NCBI RefSeq assembly: GCF_000378745.1
Contig: NZ_KB905268.1
Coordinates: 1-64,000 of the forward strand
DNA length: 64,000 nt
Source of the DNA: Prevotella amnii DSM 23384 = JCM 14753
Lineage (GTDB): Bacteria > Bacteroidota > Bacteroidia > Bacteroidales > Bacteroidaceae
Direction: 5' to 3'
Shown here: positions 36,679 to 46,425 of the stretch, one piece after another
Position numbering within the stretch: position 1 is the stretch's first letter
Layout: every line of letters begins with the position of its first letter
The notes under the pieces: generated by a model
What the model saw: the letters and a program-made list of their open reading frames with translations, nothing else
Databases searched by the model: none
What the model was told of the DNA's origin: nothing
Position numbers and translations under genes: made by a program

Positions 36679-37371
36679 TTAATTAAGACTAAATACCTTC
36701 CAAATACTATAATTAATACCTGTATCGTAGACATCTTCACCTTCATGCGCCTTCAAAGCCTTAACTACTCTTATCGTTATAGGTAAGGCTAACACCTCAT
36801 AAAATGTTTTAAGGAACACCTGCCAAAGCATCAGCTTGGGTAGTTCTTCCGTAGGAACAACTCCTGATAAAGCAAGAGGAAAAAATATTATAGAGTCTAC
36901 ACTCTCACCTGCTATAGTACTAAGAATAGCACGAGCAGAGAAACGCTTACCTCCATCACGCAACTTCATCTTACTCATAACGTAAGCATTTGCAAACGAG
37001 CCTAACACAAAAGCTATAAAAGAAGCTACTGCTACACGAGGGGCTAAGCCAAAGACAGCATGAAAACCTGCATCATTTTTCCAATAAGGAGCACCCGGAA
37101 TCCAATCACATATAGCACCCATTGTTACAAAAAAGAAATTCATGGCAAAGCCTAACCATATTAACAGACGAGCTTTCTTATACCCCCATACCTCACATAC
37201 ACAGTCATTAATAATGTAAGACACAGGAAACACTATCAAACCACCTGTCAAACTAATACCTAACACTGAAATCTGCTTTGTTTCCAATAGGTTTGCCGCA
37301 ATAAGGCAAACACAAAAAAGCACACTGAAAAGCAGGAACAGTACGCTTACCTGTTGTTTTGTTTTTTGCAT
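36679..37371 (-). CDS. yhhQ: Queuosine precursor transporter
   Basis: 230 residues, six or so membrane helices, of the YhhQ (QPTR) family that imports preQ0/preQ1. Family features: ISLTGGLIVFPVSYIINDCVCEVWGYKKAR and FSARAILSTIAGESVDSIIFFPLA. Its start codon is two bases downstream of a preQ1-I riboswitch, which fits import and reduction of the same precursor by the following queF. Confidence 0.93.
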   Translation of the reverse strand: MQKTKQQVSVLFLLFSVLFCVCLIAANLLETKQISVLGISLTGGLIVFPVSYIINDCVCEVWGYKKARLLIWLGFAMNFFFVTMGAICDWIPGAPYWKNDAGFHAVFGLAPRVAVASFIAFVLGSFANAYVMSKMKLRDGGKRFSARAILSTIAGESVDSIIFFPLALSGVVPTEELPKLMLWQVFLKTFYEVLALPITIRVVKALKAHEGEDVYDTGINYSIWKVFSLN

Positions 37372-37373
37372 AT

Positions 37374-37408
37374 CTTGTTTTTTTAAAGAGGGTTTAGCAA
37401 GTACCCCT
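37374..37408 (-). promoter_or_regulatory. preQ1-I riboswitch
   Basis: On the minus strand a 35-nt H-type pseudoknot can be drawn. P1 is AGGGG (37408-37404) with CCTCT (37391-37387), one G-U pair. The loop runs TACTTGCTAAAC, close to the class I consensus. A seven-A stretch follows, and P2 forms between CTTG (37401-37398) and CAAG (37377-37374). CAAG ends two bases before the ATG, so ligand-stabilised P2 would block translation start of the queuosine transporter gene. Called from consensus knowledge, not from a search. Confidence 0.85.
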
Positions 37409-37426
37409 GTAATAATTAAAGTGGTG

Positions 37427-37434
37427 CAAAGTTA
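37427..37434 (-). promoter_or_regulatory. -7 box of the queuosine genes
   Basis: TAACTTTG, matching TAnnTTTG, placed so that transcription would begin just before the riboswitch. Confidence 0.6.
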
Positions 37435-37540
37435 CAAAAAATATTGTAACTTTTAGTAACATATATATTTTAAGATATGAATAAAAAGTAAAAGTAGTGT
37501 TTTTATTATAAAATCTGCGCCCTATATAAATAAATATTAC

Positions 37541-37548
37541 TACATTTG
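37541..37548 (+). promoter_or_regulatory. Probable -7 box for the thioredoxin-like gene
   Basis: TACATTTG, 32 bases before the ATG at 37581. No clear -33 element. Confidence 0.45.
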
Positions 37549-37580
37549 TACGCATTGAAACTAACTACAAATACAGGATT

Positions 37581-38417
37581 ATGAAAAAGTTTTTAATAAT
37601 GGCTACGCTTGCAGTGTGCACTTTTGCTTTACATGCTCAAGATACTAAGCCTTATGAGGAGAAAATGAATAGTATTGAAGCTCAATACAAAGTATTGCTC
37701 AATGAATATCAAGCTATTAAGAAAAGATCTAAAACATCTATCACAACAGAAGATGCTAATAAGATAGAAGAGATAAAAGCTAAAGCTGAACGCTTAGACT
37801 CCTTACAGAAAGCAACAACTTTAGAGATAGTACGTAAATTTAAAAACACTACTTTCCCTGCCAAATATGTTTCTGACTTAGTATATAGCTTCGACTTTGA
37901 CGAGATGAAAGAGGTGTGCGACCCTTCTTCTGGCTATTACAATGACAAAAGCATGGAATTGGTAAAGAAAAGATGGGAATCATTACAACTTCGTCAGCCG
38001 GGAATAAAATTCCATGAACTAAAAATGGCAGACCTCAATGGTAAAGCTGTTACCCTTAGCGATTATGCAGGTAAAGGCAAATATGTCCTCGTAGACTTTT
38101 GGGCTTCATGGTGTGGTCCTTGTCGTATGGAAATGCCTAATGTCGTAAAAGCATACAAACAATTTCACCCTAAAGGATTTGAAATAGTAGGCGTTAGCTT
38201 TGATCAAAAGAAAGAGTCATGGGCAGCTGCAGTAAAGAGCTTAGGCATGACATGGCCACAAATGTCCGACTTAAAGGGTTGGCAATGTGCTGCTGCTAAG
38301 ACTTATGGCATCACGACCATTCCTTCTAACATACTAATAGACCCACAAGGAAAGATAGTAAAGATAGACCTAATGGGAGAAGAGCTGCAAAAAGTCTTGT
38401 CTGAAATATATAAATAA
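37581..38417 (+). CDS. TlpA-like periplasmic thioredoxin-fold protein
   Basis: 278 residues with a signal peptide (cleavage after LHAQ). Residues about 25-135 are helical and charged; residues about 145-278 are a TlpA/ResA-type thioredoxin fold with the redox pair in FWASWCGPCR and the cis-proline loop TTIPSN. Likely a periplasmic disulfide reductase or isomerase; partner unknown. Single gene with terminator. Confidence 0.88.
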   Translation: MKKFLIMATLAVCTFALHAQDTKPYEEKMNSIEAQYKVLLNEYQAIKKRSKTSITTEDANKIEEIKAKAERLDSLQKATTLEIVRKFKNTTFPAKYVSDLVYSFDFDEMKEVCDPSSGYYNDKSMELVKKRWESLQLRQPGIKFHELKMADLNGKAVTLSDYAGKGKYVLVDFWASWCGPCRMEMPNVVKAYKQFHPKGFEIVGVSFDQKKESWAAAVKSLGMTWPQMSDLKGWQCAAAKTYGITTIPSNILIDPQGKIVKIDLMGEELQKVLSEIYK

Positions 38418-38458
38418 AAAACACATAAATATAATACTTAGTATATATATAATGTAAA

Positions 38459-38500
38459 GAACATCTATAAGGTATAAAACCTTGTAGATGTTCTTTCTTT
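38459..38500 (+). terminator. Terminator of the thioredoxin-like gene
   Basis: GAACATCTA/TAGATGTTC with an inner AAGG/CCTT stem, followed by TTTCTTTT, 42 bp after the stop. Confidence 0.8.
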
Positions 38501-38521
38501 TATTATCAAGATATATAAGAC

Positions 38522-38552
38522 TTTGAAATATCATTCTTTTTAACTACCTTTG
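38522..38552 (+). promoter_or_regulatory. Promoter of the tRNA nucleotidyltransferase gene (TTTG-N19-TACCTTTG)
   Basis: TTTG at 38522-38525 and TACCTTTG at 38545-38552 with 19 bases between, 24 bases before the ATG. Confidence 0.7.
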
Positions 38553-38576
38553 CATATTTAGAATTAAACTATTATT

Positions 38577-40001
38577 ATGCAAGATCTCTCAGATGCACAA
38601 TTAGCACATTTATTAAATAAAGATATATTTCATAATATTTCCAAAGCTGCCGATAAATTAGGATTAGAATGCTATGTTGTAGGTGGTTATGTTCGCGATT
38701 TGTTTTTAGAACGCCCATCTAATGATATAGATGTAGTGGTAGTAGGAAGCGGCATTAAGGTAGCTCATGAGCTGAAAAATATCTTAGGAAAGCAAGCACA
38801 TATATCTATTTTTAAGAATTTTGGCACTGCTCAGGTAAAATATAAAAACATAGAAGTAGAGTTTGTTGGTGCTCGTAAAGAAAGCTATAGCCATGATAGC
38901 AGAAAGCCTTTAGTGGAAAATGGCACCTTAGAAGACGACCAAAATCGTCGCGACTTTACTATTAATGCCATGGCAATATGCCTAAACAGCCATCTTTTTG
39001 GAAAGCTAATAGATCCCTTTGGAGGCATTGATGACCTTTGGGACGGTATAATACGCACACCTCTCGACCCTGATGTTACCTTTTCTGATGATCCATTGCG
39101 CATGATGCGTTGTATACGTTTTGCTACCCAGCTCAACTTTTTCATAGAGGACGACACTTTTGCCGCACTTGAACGTAATGCGGAACGCATAAAAATAATT
39201 AGCAATGAGCGCATTATAGAAGAGCTAAATAAGATAATTATGACTAAAACGCCCAGTAAAGGATTTGTAGACTTGCAACGTTGTGGGCTATTACAAATCA
39301 TTATGCCAGAGCTTACATCTATGGACGTTGTAGACATAAAAAATGGTAGGGCACATAAAAACAACTTTTATCACACACTTGAGGTGCTTGATAATATTTG
39401 TAAAAAAACAAATAACATTTGGCTAAGATGGGCAGCTCTATTACATGATATTGGGAAACCTAAATGTAAACGCTGGGATAACATTATAGGTTGGACATTT
39501 CATAACCACAACATAGTAGGTGCAAACATGGTACCTAAACTATTTAGGAGAATGAAATTGCCCATGGATATGAAAATGAAATATGTACGCAAACTTGTAG
39601 ATATGCACATGCGTCCTATTGCTATTGCTGATAAAGAGGTAACCGACTCTGCTGTAAGACGACTTATAAATGACGCTGGAAATGATATTGACGACCTTAT
39701 GACACTGTGTGAAGCAGATATAACAAGCAAAAACGAGGTACGCAAACAACGCTTTTTAAATAATTTTAAAATAGTAAGGGAAAAGATAGAAGCACTTAAA
39801 GAACAAGATTACAAACGCCTCTTACAACCATGTATTGATGGAAATGAAATTATGGAAATATTCCATTTAAAACCAAGCTATGAAGTAGGCTTACTTAAAA
39901 AATCATTAAAAGAAGCTATCTTAGACAACAAAGTGCCAAACGAACGCGAGCCTTTACTAAAATTACTAAACGAAACTGCAAAAGAGTTAGGCTTAATATA
40001 A
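38577..40001 (+). CDS. CCA tRNA nucleotidyltransferase / poly(A) polymerase family with HD domain
   Basis: 474 residues. The class II nucleotidyltransferase head has VVGGYVRDLFLER and the metal pair DIDVVVVG, then RRDFTINAM and the template region DPLRMMRCIRFA. The second half (about 255-390) is an HD domain with LLHDIGKPK. It completes tRNA 3' ends; the tRNA-His in this window does not encode CCA, consistent with need for the enzyme. Single gene with its own promoter. Confidence 0.9.
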   Translation: MQDLSDAQLAHLLNKDIFHNISKAADKLGLECYVVGGYVRDLFLERPSNDIDVVVVGSGIKVAHELKNILGKQAHISIFKNFGTAQVKYKNIEVEFVGARKESYSHDSRKPLVENGTLEDDQNRRDFTINAMAICLNSHLFGKLIDPFGGIDDLWDGIIRTPLDPDVTFSDDPLRMMRCIRFATQLNFFIEDDTFAALERNAERIKIISNERIIEELNKIIMTKTPSKGFVDLQRCGLLQIIMPELTSMDVVDIKNGRAHKNNFYHTLEVLDNICKKTNNIWLRWAALLHDIGKPKCKRWDNIIGWTFHNHNIVGANMVPKLFRRMKLPMDMKMKYVRKLVDMHMRPIAIADKEVTDSAVRRLINDAGNDIDDLMTLCEADITSKNEVRKQRFLNNFKIVREKIEALKEQDYKRLLQPCIDGNEIMEIFHLKPSYEVGLLKKSLKEAILDNKVPNEREPLLKLLNETAKELGLI

Positions 40002-40080
40002 GTTTTAACTCTTTTATTTTTACAAAGTAAATATTGTTAAAAAGAGCATACCCTATTATATACTTACGAAAGAAATTGAG

Positions 40081-40088
40081 TACTTTTG
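40081..40088 (+). promoter_or_regulatory. Probable -7 box of the RND efflux operon
   Basis: TACTTTTG followed by C, 138 bases before the adaptor gene. The long leader could hold regulation; no repressor gene is adjacent. Confidence 0.5.
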
Positions 40089-40225
40089 CATTAAAAGGAT
40101 AAGCATTTTAACAACTCAAGTTATCATTTCTTTTAGTACTTTATTAATTTAATAGTTATTAGGAACATCTAAAAATGAGTTGTTAAATATCTCCCAACTG
40201 AAATAATATTATAATAAAACAATAT

Positions 40226-41560
40226 ATGAAAATAAACAAATTATTATTAGTTGCAATCACTTTGTCTATAATTTTAGTTGGTTGCAATAAGAGCCAGCAT
40301 ACCCTGCCTACAAGTGATGAATATCCTGTAATTACTATAGGAGCATCAAATGCACAATCAAAGACAACATATCCTGCCACTATAAAAGGTATTCAAGATG
40401 TAGAGATAAGACCAAAGGTTAGTGGATTTATTACTCAACTTAATGTACATGAAGGTCAATATGTTAAAACAGGGCAAGTATTATTCGTTATAGACAACTC
40501 TACCTACCAAGAAGCTGTGCGTCAAGCACAAGCACAAGTAGCAGCAGCACAAAGTGCTGTAATGCAAGCTCAAGCAGGAGTTGTTACTGCAAAAGCTAAT
40601 TTAAATTCGGCTACTGCACAGAAAGCCACTGCCTATTTAACTTATAGTAACAGTAAAAATCTTTATGCTAACAAGGTTATTGGGGAATATGAGCTACAAT
40701 CTTCAAAAAATTCATATACCACAGCAGAAGCATCTGTGCGCCAAGCACAAAGCGGAATATCACAGGCAGAAGCATCTGTACGTCAAGCTCAAGCACAAGT
40801 AAAACAAGCTCAAGCAGGATTATCAACAGCTAAGAACAACCTAAGCTTCTGCTATGTGAAGAGTCCTACTTCCGGATATATCGGAAGTTTGCCATATAAG
40901 GAGGGAGCACTGGTAAGCCCTTCTTCTATACAGGCTGTTACTACAGTGAGCAATGTTTCTACTATGGAGGTTTATTTCTCCTTAACAGAATCGGATATGC
41001 TAAAGCTATCACGCACAGAAAAAGGATTAACTAAAGCTATTAGGACTTTCCCTGCTGTTAGCTTACAGCTCATAGATGGGTCTATCTATAACCATGAGGG
41101 TACTATAGTGAAAACAAGTGGTATAGTAGATGCCGCAACAGGGACTATCAGTGTTATAGCTCGTTTTCCTAATCCAGAAAGATTATTAAAGAGTGGTGGT
41201 AGTGGTCAGATCATAATAGCAAAGACTGACAACCATGCTATAGTTATCCCACAAGAGGCAGTAGTGCAGGTTCAAGACAAAATGTTTGTTTATAAAGTAG
41301 ATAAATATAATAAAGTGCATTATACCGAAATTATCGTTGCTACAGAGAACGATGGCAAAAACTACATTGTTACTCATGGACTAAAGATGGGTGAGAGAAT
41401 TGTTGTCAAAGGAGTATCTGCTCTTACTGATGGTGAAAAGATAAAGGCTTTAACAGAAGCCGAATATGCTAAAGCCATTAAGAAGGCACAAGAGCTAAGT
41501 AAGAGTCAATCTTCAGCTTCTGCCTTTGTAAAAGCTATGCAAAGTAATGACAATAAATAA
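40226..41560 (+). CDS. RND efflux periplasmic adaptor (membrane fusion protein)
   Basis: 444 residues with a lipoprotein signal (LVGC, Cys20). Lipoyl-type halves flank a long alpha-hairpin made of Ala/Gln-rich heptads ([18 protein letters not shown] ... [14 protein letters not shown], about 95-210), then beta-barrel and membrane-proximal domains ([19 protein letters not shown]). It bridges the inner-membrane pump and outer-membrane channel encoded next, 30 bp downstream. Confidence 0.93.
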   Translation: MKINKLLLVAITLSIILVGCNKSQHTLPTSDEYPVITIGASNAQSKTTYPATIKGIQDVEIRPKVSGFITQLNVHEGQYVKTGQVLFVIDNSTYQEAVRQAQAQVAAAQSAVMQAQAGVVTAKANLNSATAQKATAYLTYSNSKNLYANKVIGEYELQSSKNSYTTAEASVRQAQSGISQAEASVRQAQAQVKQAQAGLSTAKNNLSFCYVKSPTSGYIGSLPYKEGALVSPSSIQAVTTVSNVSTMEVYFSLTESDMLKLSRTEKGLTKAIRTFPAVSLQLIDGSIYNHEGTIVKTSGIVDAATGTISVIARFPNPERLLKSGGSGQIIIAKTDNHAIVIPQEAVVQVQDKMFVYKVDKYNKVHYTEIIVATENDGKNYIVTHGLKMGERIVVKGVSALTDGEKIKALTEAEYAKAIKKAQELSKSQSSASAFVKAMQSNDNK

Positions 41561-41590
41561 TATTAATATTCTCACATAGGATAAACAAAT

Positions 41591-44500
41591 ATGACTTTTT
41601 CTAATTTTATTAAGCGACCGGTATTATCAACAGTAATATCTATCTTTTTTGTTCTATTAGGTATAATCGGATTAATAGCTTTACCCGTTGAGCAGTATCC
41701 TGACATAGCTCCTCCCACCATACAAGTATCGACAAGCTATGCAGGTGCTGACGCTCAAACCGTATTAAACTCTGTAATTGTTCCTTTAGAAGAGAGCATA
41801 AATGGTGTAGAGAACATGACTTACATGACCTCTCAAGCTACTAACGAAGGTAAAGCTCAAATCACCATCTACTTTAAACAAGGTACAGACCCTGATATGG
41901 CTTCCGTTAATGTACAAAACAGAGTAACTCAAGCACAGGCACTATTACCTTCGGAGGTAACACAAGTAGGAGTAACAACCTCTAAACGTCAGAGTAGTAA
42001 TGTTATAATATTTGCCCTAACAAGCGATAACGGACGTTATGACGAAAAGTTCTTAACCAATTATAGTGATATAAACATCGTTCCTGCTCTAAAACGTGTA
42101 AAGGGAGTAGGTAATGTGCAGATTTTTGGTGCATTAACTTATAGTATGCGCATTTGGTTACAACCTGATAAGATGAAGCAATATAACTTAATGCCACAAG
42201 ACATAGTTGCTGCTCTTGCCGAACAAAACATAGAAGCTGCTCCGGGAAAGTTTGGAGAACAGAGCAATATGGCTTACGAATATACTATGCGCTATAAAGG
42301 ACGTTTGAAAAATCCACAAGAATATAACAACATTATTATTAGCAGCAATACCGACGGACATACTTTATATCTTCGCGATGTGGCAAAGATAGAATTAGGA
42401 GGATTATCTTATGCTGTTAGTATGGAAAGCGATGGTAAGCCTGCCGTTATTGGTGCGGTACAACAAGTATCTGGATCGAATGCAACCGAAGTGGCTAATG
42501 GCGTAAAAAAAGAATTTGAAAACCAAGCAAAAAATTTCCCTCCCGGCATGAAGATGAATGTCGTTGTTGATGTTACCGACTTCTTATTTGCCTCTATCGA
42601 AGAAGTGTTTTTTACACTATTCTTAACCTTGGCTTTAGTATTTCTTGTAGTATATATCTTCTTACAAGACTTACGTTCCACACTTATCCCATTGATTGCT
42701 GTCCCTGTCTCATTAATAGGTACTTTCTTATTCTTATGGATGTTTGGCTTCTCTATTAACCTGCTCACTCTATCTGCTTTATTACTTGCTATTGCAATAG
42801 TGGTAGACGATGCTATTGTAGTAGTGGAAGCCGTACATGCTAAGCTGGATATAGGGTATAAAAGTAGCTTAACGGCTTCTATTGATGCCATGAACGAACT
42901 CTCAAGTGCTATCATCTCTATCACTCTTGTTATGGCTGCCGTCTTCGTACCTGTTTCGTTTTTAAGTGGTACATCAGGTACTTTCTATCGTGAGTTTGGT
43001 GTAACTATGGCTATTTCTATAGTTATTTCAGCCATCAATGCCCTAACACTGTCCCCTGCTCTTTGCGCTTTATTATTAAAACCACATAATAAAAAAGAAA
43101 ATAAAGCAAACTCTACTTTTATTAATCGCTTTAATACGTCTTTTAATACCGCATTCGATAAGATAACAAATAAATATAAAAAAGGTGTTGAACGTATTAT
43201 AAAGAAACCTATTATCACAGCAATAGCAGTTGTTTTTGGCATATTAGTGCTAATAATCACTATGAGCACTACAAGTACGGGGTTAGTACCTAATGAAGAT
43301 ACTGGTAATATTATGATATCCATATCTACTCCTCCTGGTACCTCTAAATCGGTAACGAGGCAAATAGTAAACGACGTTGATAAGATGTTAGCTAATAATC
43401 CTGCCATAGAAACACGTCAAAACCTTGTTGGATTCAGCTTAATAGGTGGACAAGGCTCTAATCAGGCAGCTTTCTTTATAAAACTTAAGTCGTTTGATAA
43501 ACGTGCTTCTAAAAATATCTTCTTACGTATAGCAGAATGTTTTAAGCAAGGTAGCCTCATTCCGCTGTTCTTAAACCCTATGGAGTCGAACATGGTTTTA
43601 GGTATGATATATAAGCAAGTGGCAAGCATAAAAGGTGCTCAAATATTAGCTTTTGGACCTCCTATGATACCAGGCTTCTCTATGGTAAACGGTATTACTA
43701 TGACCATGCAAGACAAAACAGGTGGCGACATAAATAAGTTCTTAAGCGTTACACGCAGCTTCTTAGAAGAATTGCAAAAACGTCCTGAAGTTTCAAAAGC
43801 TATGACTACCTATGACACACAATATCCTCAATATATGGTAGATGTAGATGTTACCAAAACTAAACAGGCTGGCATTTCGCCTAAAACTGTTCTTTCTACT
43901 TTACAAGGATATTATGGTGGTATGTATGCTTCTAACTTCAATACTTATGGTAAGCTATACAGAGTAATGATACAAGGAACAGCAGAAAGCAGACTAACAA
44001 AAGAAAGCTTACAAAACATATACGTGCGTACTCCAAAAGGTATGGCTCCTATAAATAGCTTTATTACTTTACAGCGCATTTATGGACCACAAGTAATGAA
44101 TCGTTTCAACTTGTTTACTTCCATAGATGTTAATATAACTCCACAAGAAGGATATTCTTCTGGAGATGTGCTAAAAGCCATAAAAGAAGTCTCTAAAGAC
44201 CATCTTCCTGCTGGATATGGGTATGAGTATTCGGGCTTAACACGATCGGAGAGCGAGCAAAGTAACACTACTGTTATTATATTTGCATTATGTATAGTTT
44301 TCGTTTATTTAATTTTAAGTGCGCTATATGAGAGCTATCTCTTGCCTTTAGCTGTGGTACTTTCTATTCCTTTTGGCTTAGCAGGAGCCTTTCTCTTTAC
44401 ACTTTTGTTTGGACATAATAACGATATTTATATGCAAATATCTCTTATCATGCTTATTGGCTTATTAGCAAAGAACGCTATCTTAATAGTAGAATTTGCT

Positions 44501-44815
44501 TTAGACCGTCGCCGCACAGGTATGGATATACGCCATGCTGCCATTCTTGGAGCTAAAGCTCGTCTTAGACCTGTGTTAATGACAGCATTAGCTATGATAG
44601 TGGGCTTAATACCACTAATGTTTGCAAGTGGTGTGGGACGTAACGGAAACCAAACTTTAGGAGCAGCGGCTGTAGGTGGAATGCTTATAGGCACACTTTG
44701 CCAAGTATTCTTTGTTCCTACGTTGTTTACAATATTCCAACACATACAGGAACGCTTTTCTCCTATACGCTTCAATGATGAGAAAAACAAAGACAACTTA
44801 GAAAAACCAGAGTAA
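41591..44815 (+). CDS. RND efflux permease, HAE1 (AcrB-like) family
   Basis: 1074 residues, twelve helices and two large periplasmic loops. The start NFIKRPVLSTVISIFFVLLG and the PVEQYPDIAPPTI segment are typical, and the proton-relay aspartates are in helix 4 (IAIVVDDAIVVVE). The second half repeats the fold (LLAKNAILIVEFA). Drives drug or lipid export by proton antiport; substrates unknown. Middle gene of a complete tripartite operon. Confidence 0.95.
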   Translation: MTFSNFIKRPVLSTVISIFFVLLGIIGLIALPVEQYPDIAPPTIQVSTSYAGADAQTVLNSVIVPLEESINGVENMTYMTSQATNEGKAQITIYFKQGTDPDMASVNVQNRVTQAQALLPSEVTQVGVTTSKRQSSNVIIFALTSDNGRYDEKFLTNYSDINIVPALKRVKGVGNVQIFGALTYSMRIWLQPDKMKQYNLMPQDIVAALAEQNIEAAPGKFGEQSNMAYEYTMRYKGRLKNPQEYNNIIISSNTDGHTLYLRDVAKIELGGLSYAVSMESDGKPAVIGAVQQVSGSNATEVANGVKKEFENQAKNFPPGMKMNVVVDVTDFLFASIEEVFFTLFLTLALVFLVVYIFLQDLRSTLIPLIAVPVSLIGTFLFLWMFGFSINLLTLSALLLAIAIVVDDAIVVVEAVHAKLDIGYKSSLTASIDAMNELSSAIISITLVMAAVFVPVSFLSGTSGTFYREFGVTMAISIVISAINALTLSPALCALLLKPHNKKENKANSTFINRFNTSFNTAFDKITNKYKKGVERIIKKPIITAIAVVFGILVLIITMSTTSTGLVPNEDTGNIMISISTPPGTSKSVTRQIVNDVDKMLANNPAIETRQNLVGFSLIGGQGSNQAAFFIKLKSFDKRASKNIFLRIAECFKQGSLIPLFLNPMESNMVLGMIYKQVASIKGAQILAFGPPMIPGFSMVNGITMTMQDKTGGDINKFLSVTRSFLEELQKRPEVSKAMTTYDTQYPQYMVDVDVTKTKQAGISPKTVLSTLQGYYGGMYASNFNTYGKLYRVMIQGTAESRLTKESLQNIYVRTPKGMAPINSFITLQRIYGPQVMNRFNLFTSIDVNITPQEGYSSGDVLKAIKEVSKDHLPAGYGYEYSGLTRSESEQSNTTVIIFALCIVFVYLILSALYESYLLPLAVVLSIPFGLAGAFLFTLLFGHNNDIYMQISLIMLIGLLAKNAILIVEFALDRRRTGMDIRHAAILGAKARLRPVLMTALAMIVGLIPLMFASGVGRNGNQTLGAAAVGGMLIGTLCQVFFVPTLFTIFQHIQERFSPIRFNDEKNKDNLEKPE

Positions 44816-44883
44816 TATGCTTAGAAAGCTAATTGTAAAAAGCAAGAAGATAACAGGTTATAACTTTTCATATAGATTATAAA

Positions 44884-46263
44884 ATGAAGAAATTACACAT
44901 ATTTATAATAGCGTTTGCAGCCTTGTCTTTGACAGGCTGTAAAAGCCTTTATGGCAACTATAAACGTCCTAAAGCAAAGATGACAGGCGTTGTTCGCCAC
45001 CCCATAGACGACCATGCACAGCTTGATGGTACTAACGATTTTGGCAATTTGCCATGGCGCAGCGTCTTTACTGATACCCTATTACAGAAAATCATAGAAC
45101 GATCGCTTGACAATAACCCTAACCTTATCAATGCAATTCTCAATATAGACATTGCAGAGCAACAGCTTAGAGCAGCAAAGTTAGCCTTTTTACCTAATGT
45201 GATATTAAACCCTACAGGGACAATATCTCAATTTAGTAACCAACCAGAGCCTACTAAAGCCTATACCTTCCCCATTGCTGCAAGCTGGAATGTTAGCCTT
45301 TTCGGTCAACTCCGTGCACAGAAGAAGTCGGCACAGGCCATGCTCATGCAAGCTAAAGATTATAAAGTAGCTGCCCAAACATCGCTTATTTGTAATGTTG
45401 CTAACCTGTATTACACACTCTTAATGCTTGATAGCCAGAAAGAGATAGTGGAAAACATGGCTAAACTTGCCAAAGACACATGGGATATGATGAAGCTACA
45501 AATAAAGTTTGGACGCGCTCGCTCTACAAGTGTGCAAAGTGCAGAGGCTGCATATTATAATATTCTAACACAAGGAGTTACTATAAGAAACAATATTCGT
45601 AAAGCAGAAAACTCTTTAAGCCTGCTATTAGGTGAACCCGCACATAAAATTAATCGTGGGAACTTCTACTATCAAACTCTTCCTGTAACCTTCTCTGGTG
45701 GCATTGGTATAGAGCAGCTAAGCAATCGCGCCGATGTCCATGCTAACGAGATGGCTCTTGCACAATGCTTTTATAACGTGCAAGAAGCTCGAAGCAGATT
45801 TTATCCTGCTTTAAACATATCGCCAACAGCAGCGTGGTCGAATGGTAATGGATTAATAAACCCTGGAAAACTACTTCTTAGCATAGCAGGAAGCCTTACC
45901 CAGCCCATCTTTGCACAAGGAAAACTAAAAGCAGGACTTCGTGTTACTCAAGATCAATATAAGCAGGCTTATAACAAATGGCAAAACAGTATTCTCACAG
46001 CTGGAGCAGAGGTTAGCAATGCCCTTGTAGGATATAGCTCTGCTAACGAAAAGACCAAACTTATTCAACGACAAATAGATGTGTTAAAAAAGAATGTAGA
46101 GCAAACACAGCTACTTTATAAGCAAAGCTCAAGCTCGTATATAGAGGTTATTACCGCACAACAGGGGCTGTTAAACGCTCAAATAGTACAGGTGCAAGAA
46201 CAGTTTGCCAAGCTACAAGCTATAGTAAATCTATATTATGCCTTAGGAGGCGGTGCAAAATAA
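44884..46263 (+). CDS. Outer-membrane efflux channel (NodT/OprM family)
   Basis: 459 residues, lipoprotein signal LSLTGC (Cys19), then two repeats of the outer-membrane efflux protein fold with long coiled helices (ERSLDNNPNLINAILNI ... QQLRAAKLAFLPNV; and QTQLLYKQSSSSYIEVITAQ). TolC-like exit duct of the pump. 68 bp after the permease; operon ends in a strong hairpin. Confidence 0.93.
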   Translation: MKKLHIFIIAFAALSLTGCKSLYGNYKRPKAKMTGVVRHPIDDHAQLDGTNDFGNLPWRSVFTDTLLQKIIERSLDNNPNLINAILNIDIAEQQLRAAKLAFLPNVILNPTGTISQFSNQPEPTKAYTFPIAASWNVSLFGQLRAQKKSAQAMLMQAKDYKVAAQTSLICNVANLYYTLLMLDSQKEIVENMAKLAKDTWDMMKLQIKFGRARSTSVQSAEAAYYNILTQGVTIRNNIRKAENSLSLLLGEPAHKINRGNFYYQTLPVTFSGGIGIEQLSNRADVHANEMALAQCFYNVQEARSRFYPALNISPTAAWSNGNGLINPGKLLLSIAGSLTQPIFAQGKLKAGLRVTQDQYKQAYNKWQNSILTAGAEVSNALVGYSSANEKTKLIQRQIDVLKKNVEQTQLLYKQSSSSYIEVITAQQGLLNAQIVQVQEQFAKLQAIVNLYYALGGGAK

Positions 46264-46309
46264 AACAATAAAAAACACGCCTTTTACTAAGGCTACACCT
46301 CTTTATATT

Positions 46310-46375
46310 ATAAGTCCACTCATTCTCTATAGGGTAATATATACCTTTTTTAGAATGAGTGGACTTATGTTTTAT
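46310..46375 (+). terminator. Strong terminator of the efflux operon
   Basis: A perfect 17-bp inverted repeat starting ATAAGTCCACTCATTCT (46310-46326 with 46352-46368) with an inner GGTA/TACC stem, followed by TTTTATTT. A second hairpin, CCCTATA/TATAGGG then TTTTT (46385-46413), backs it up. Confidence 0.85.
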
Positions 46376-46425
46376 TTATAGCAGCCCTATAAAACAAAAG
46401 CTATAGGGTTTTTATAAATATGCCT

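Noticed and set aside
42409..43407. Two long minus-strand ORFs (171 and 140 codons) within the RND permease gene
   Set aside because: Antisense of conserved membrane-helix codons; shadows.
46310..46413. Long inverted repeats as ends of an insertion sequence
   Set aside because: The arms are 25 bases apart with a T run after them and no transposase; they are terminator hairpins.
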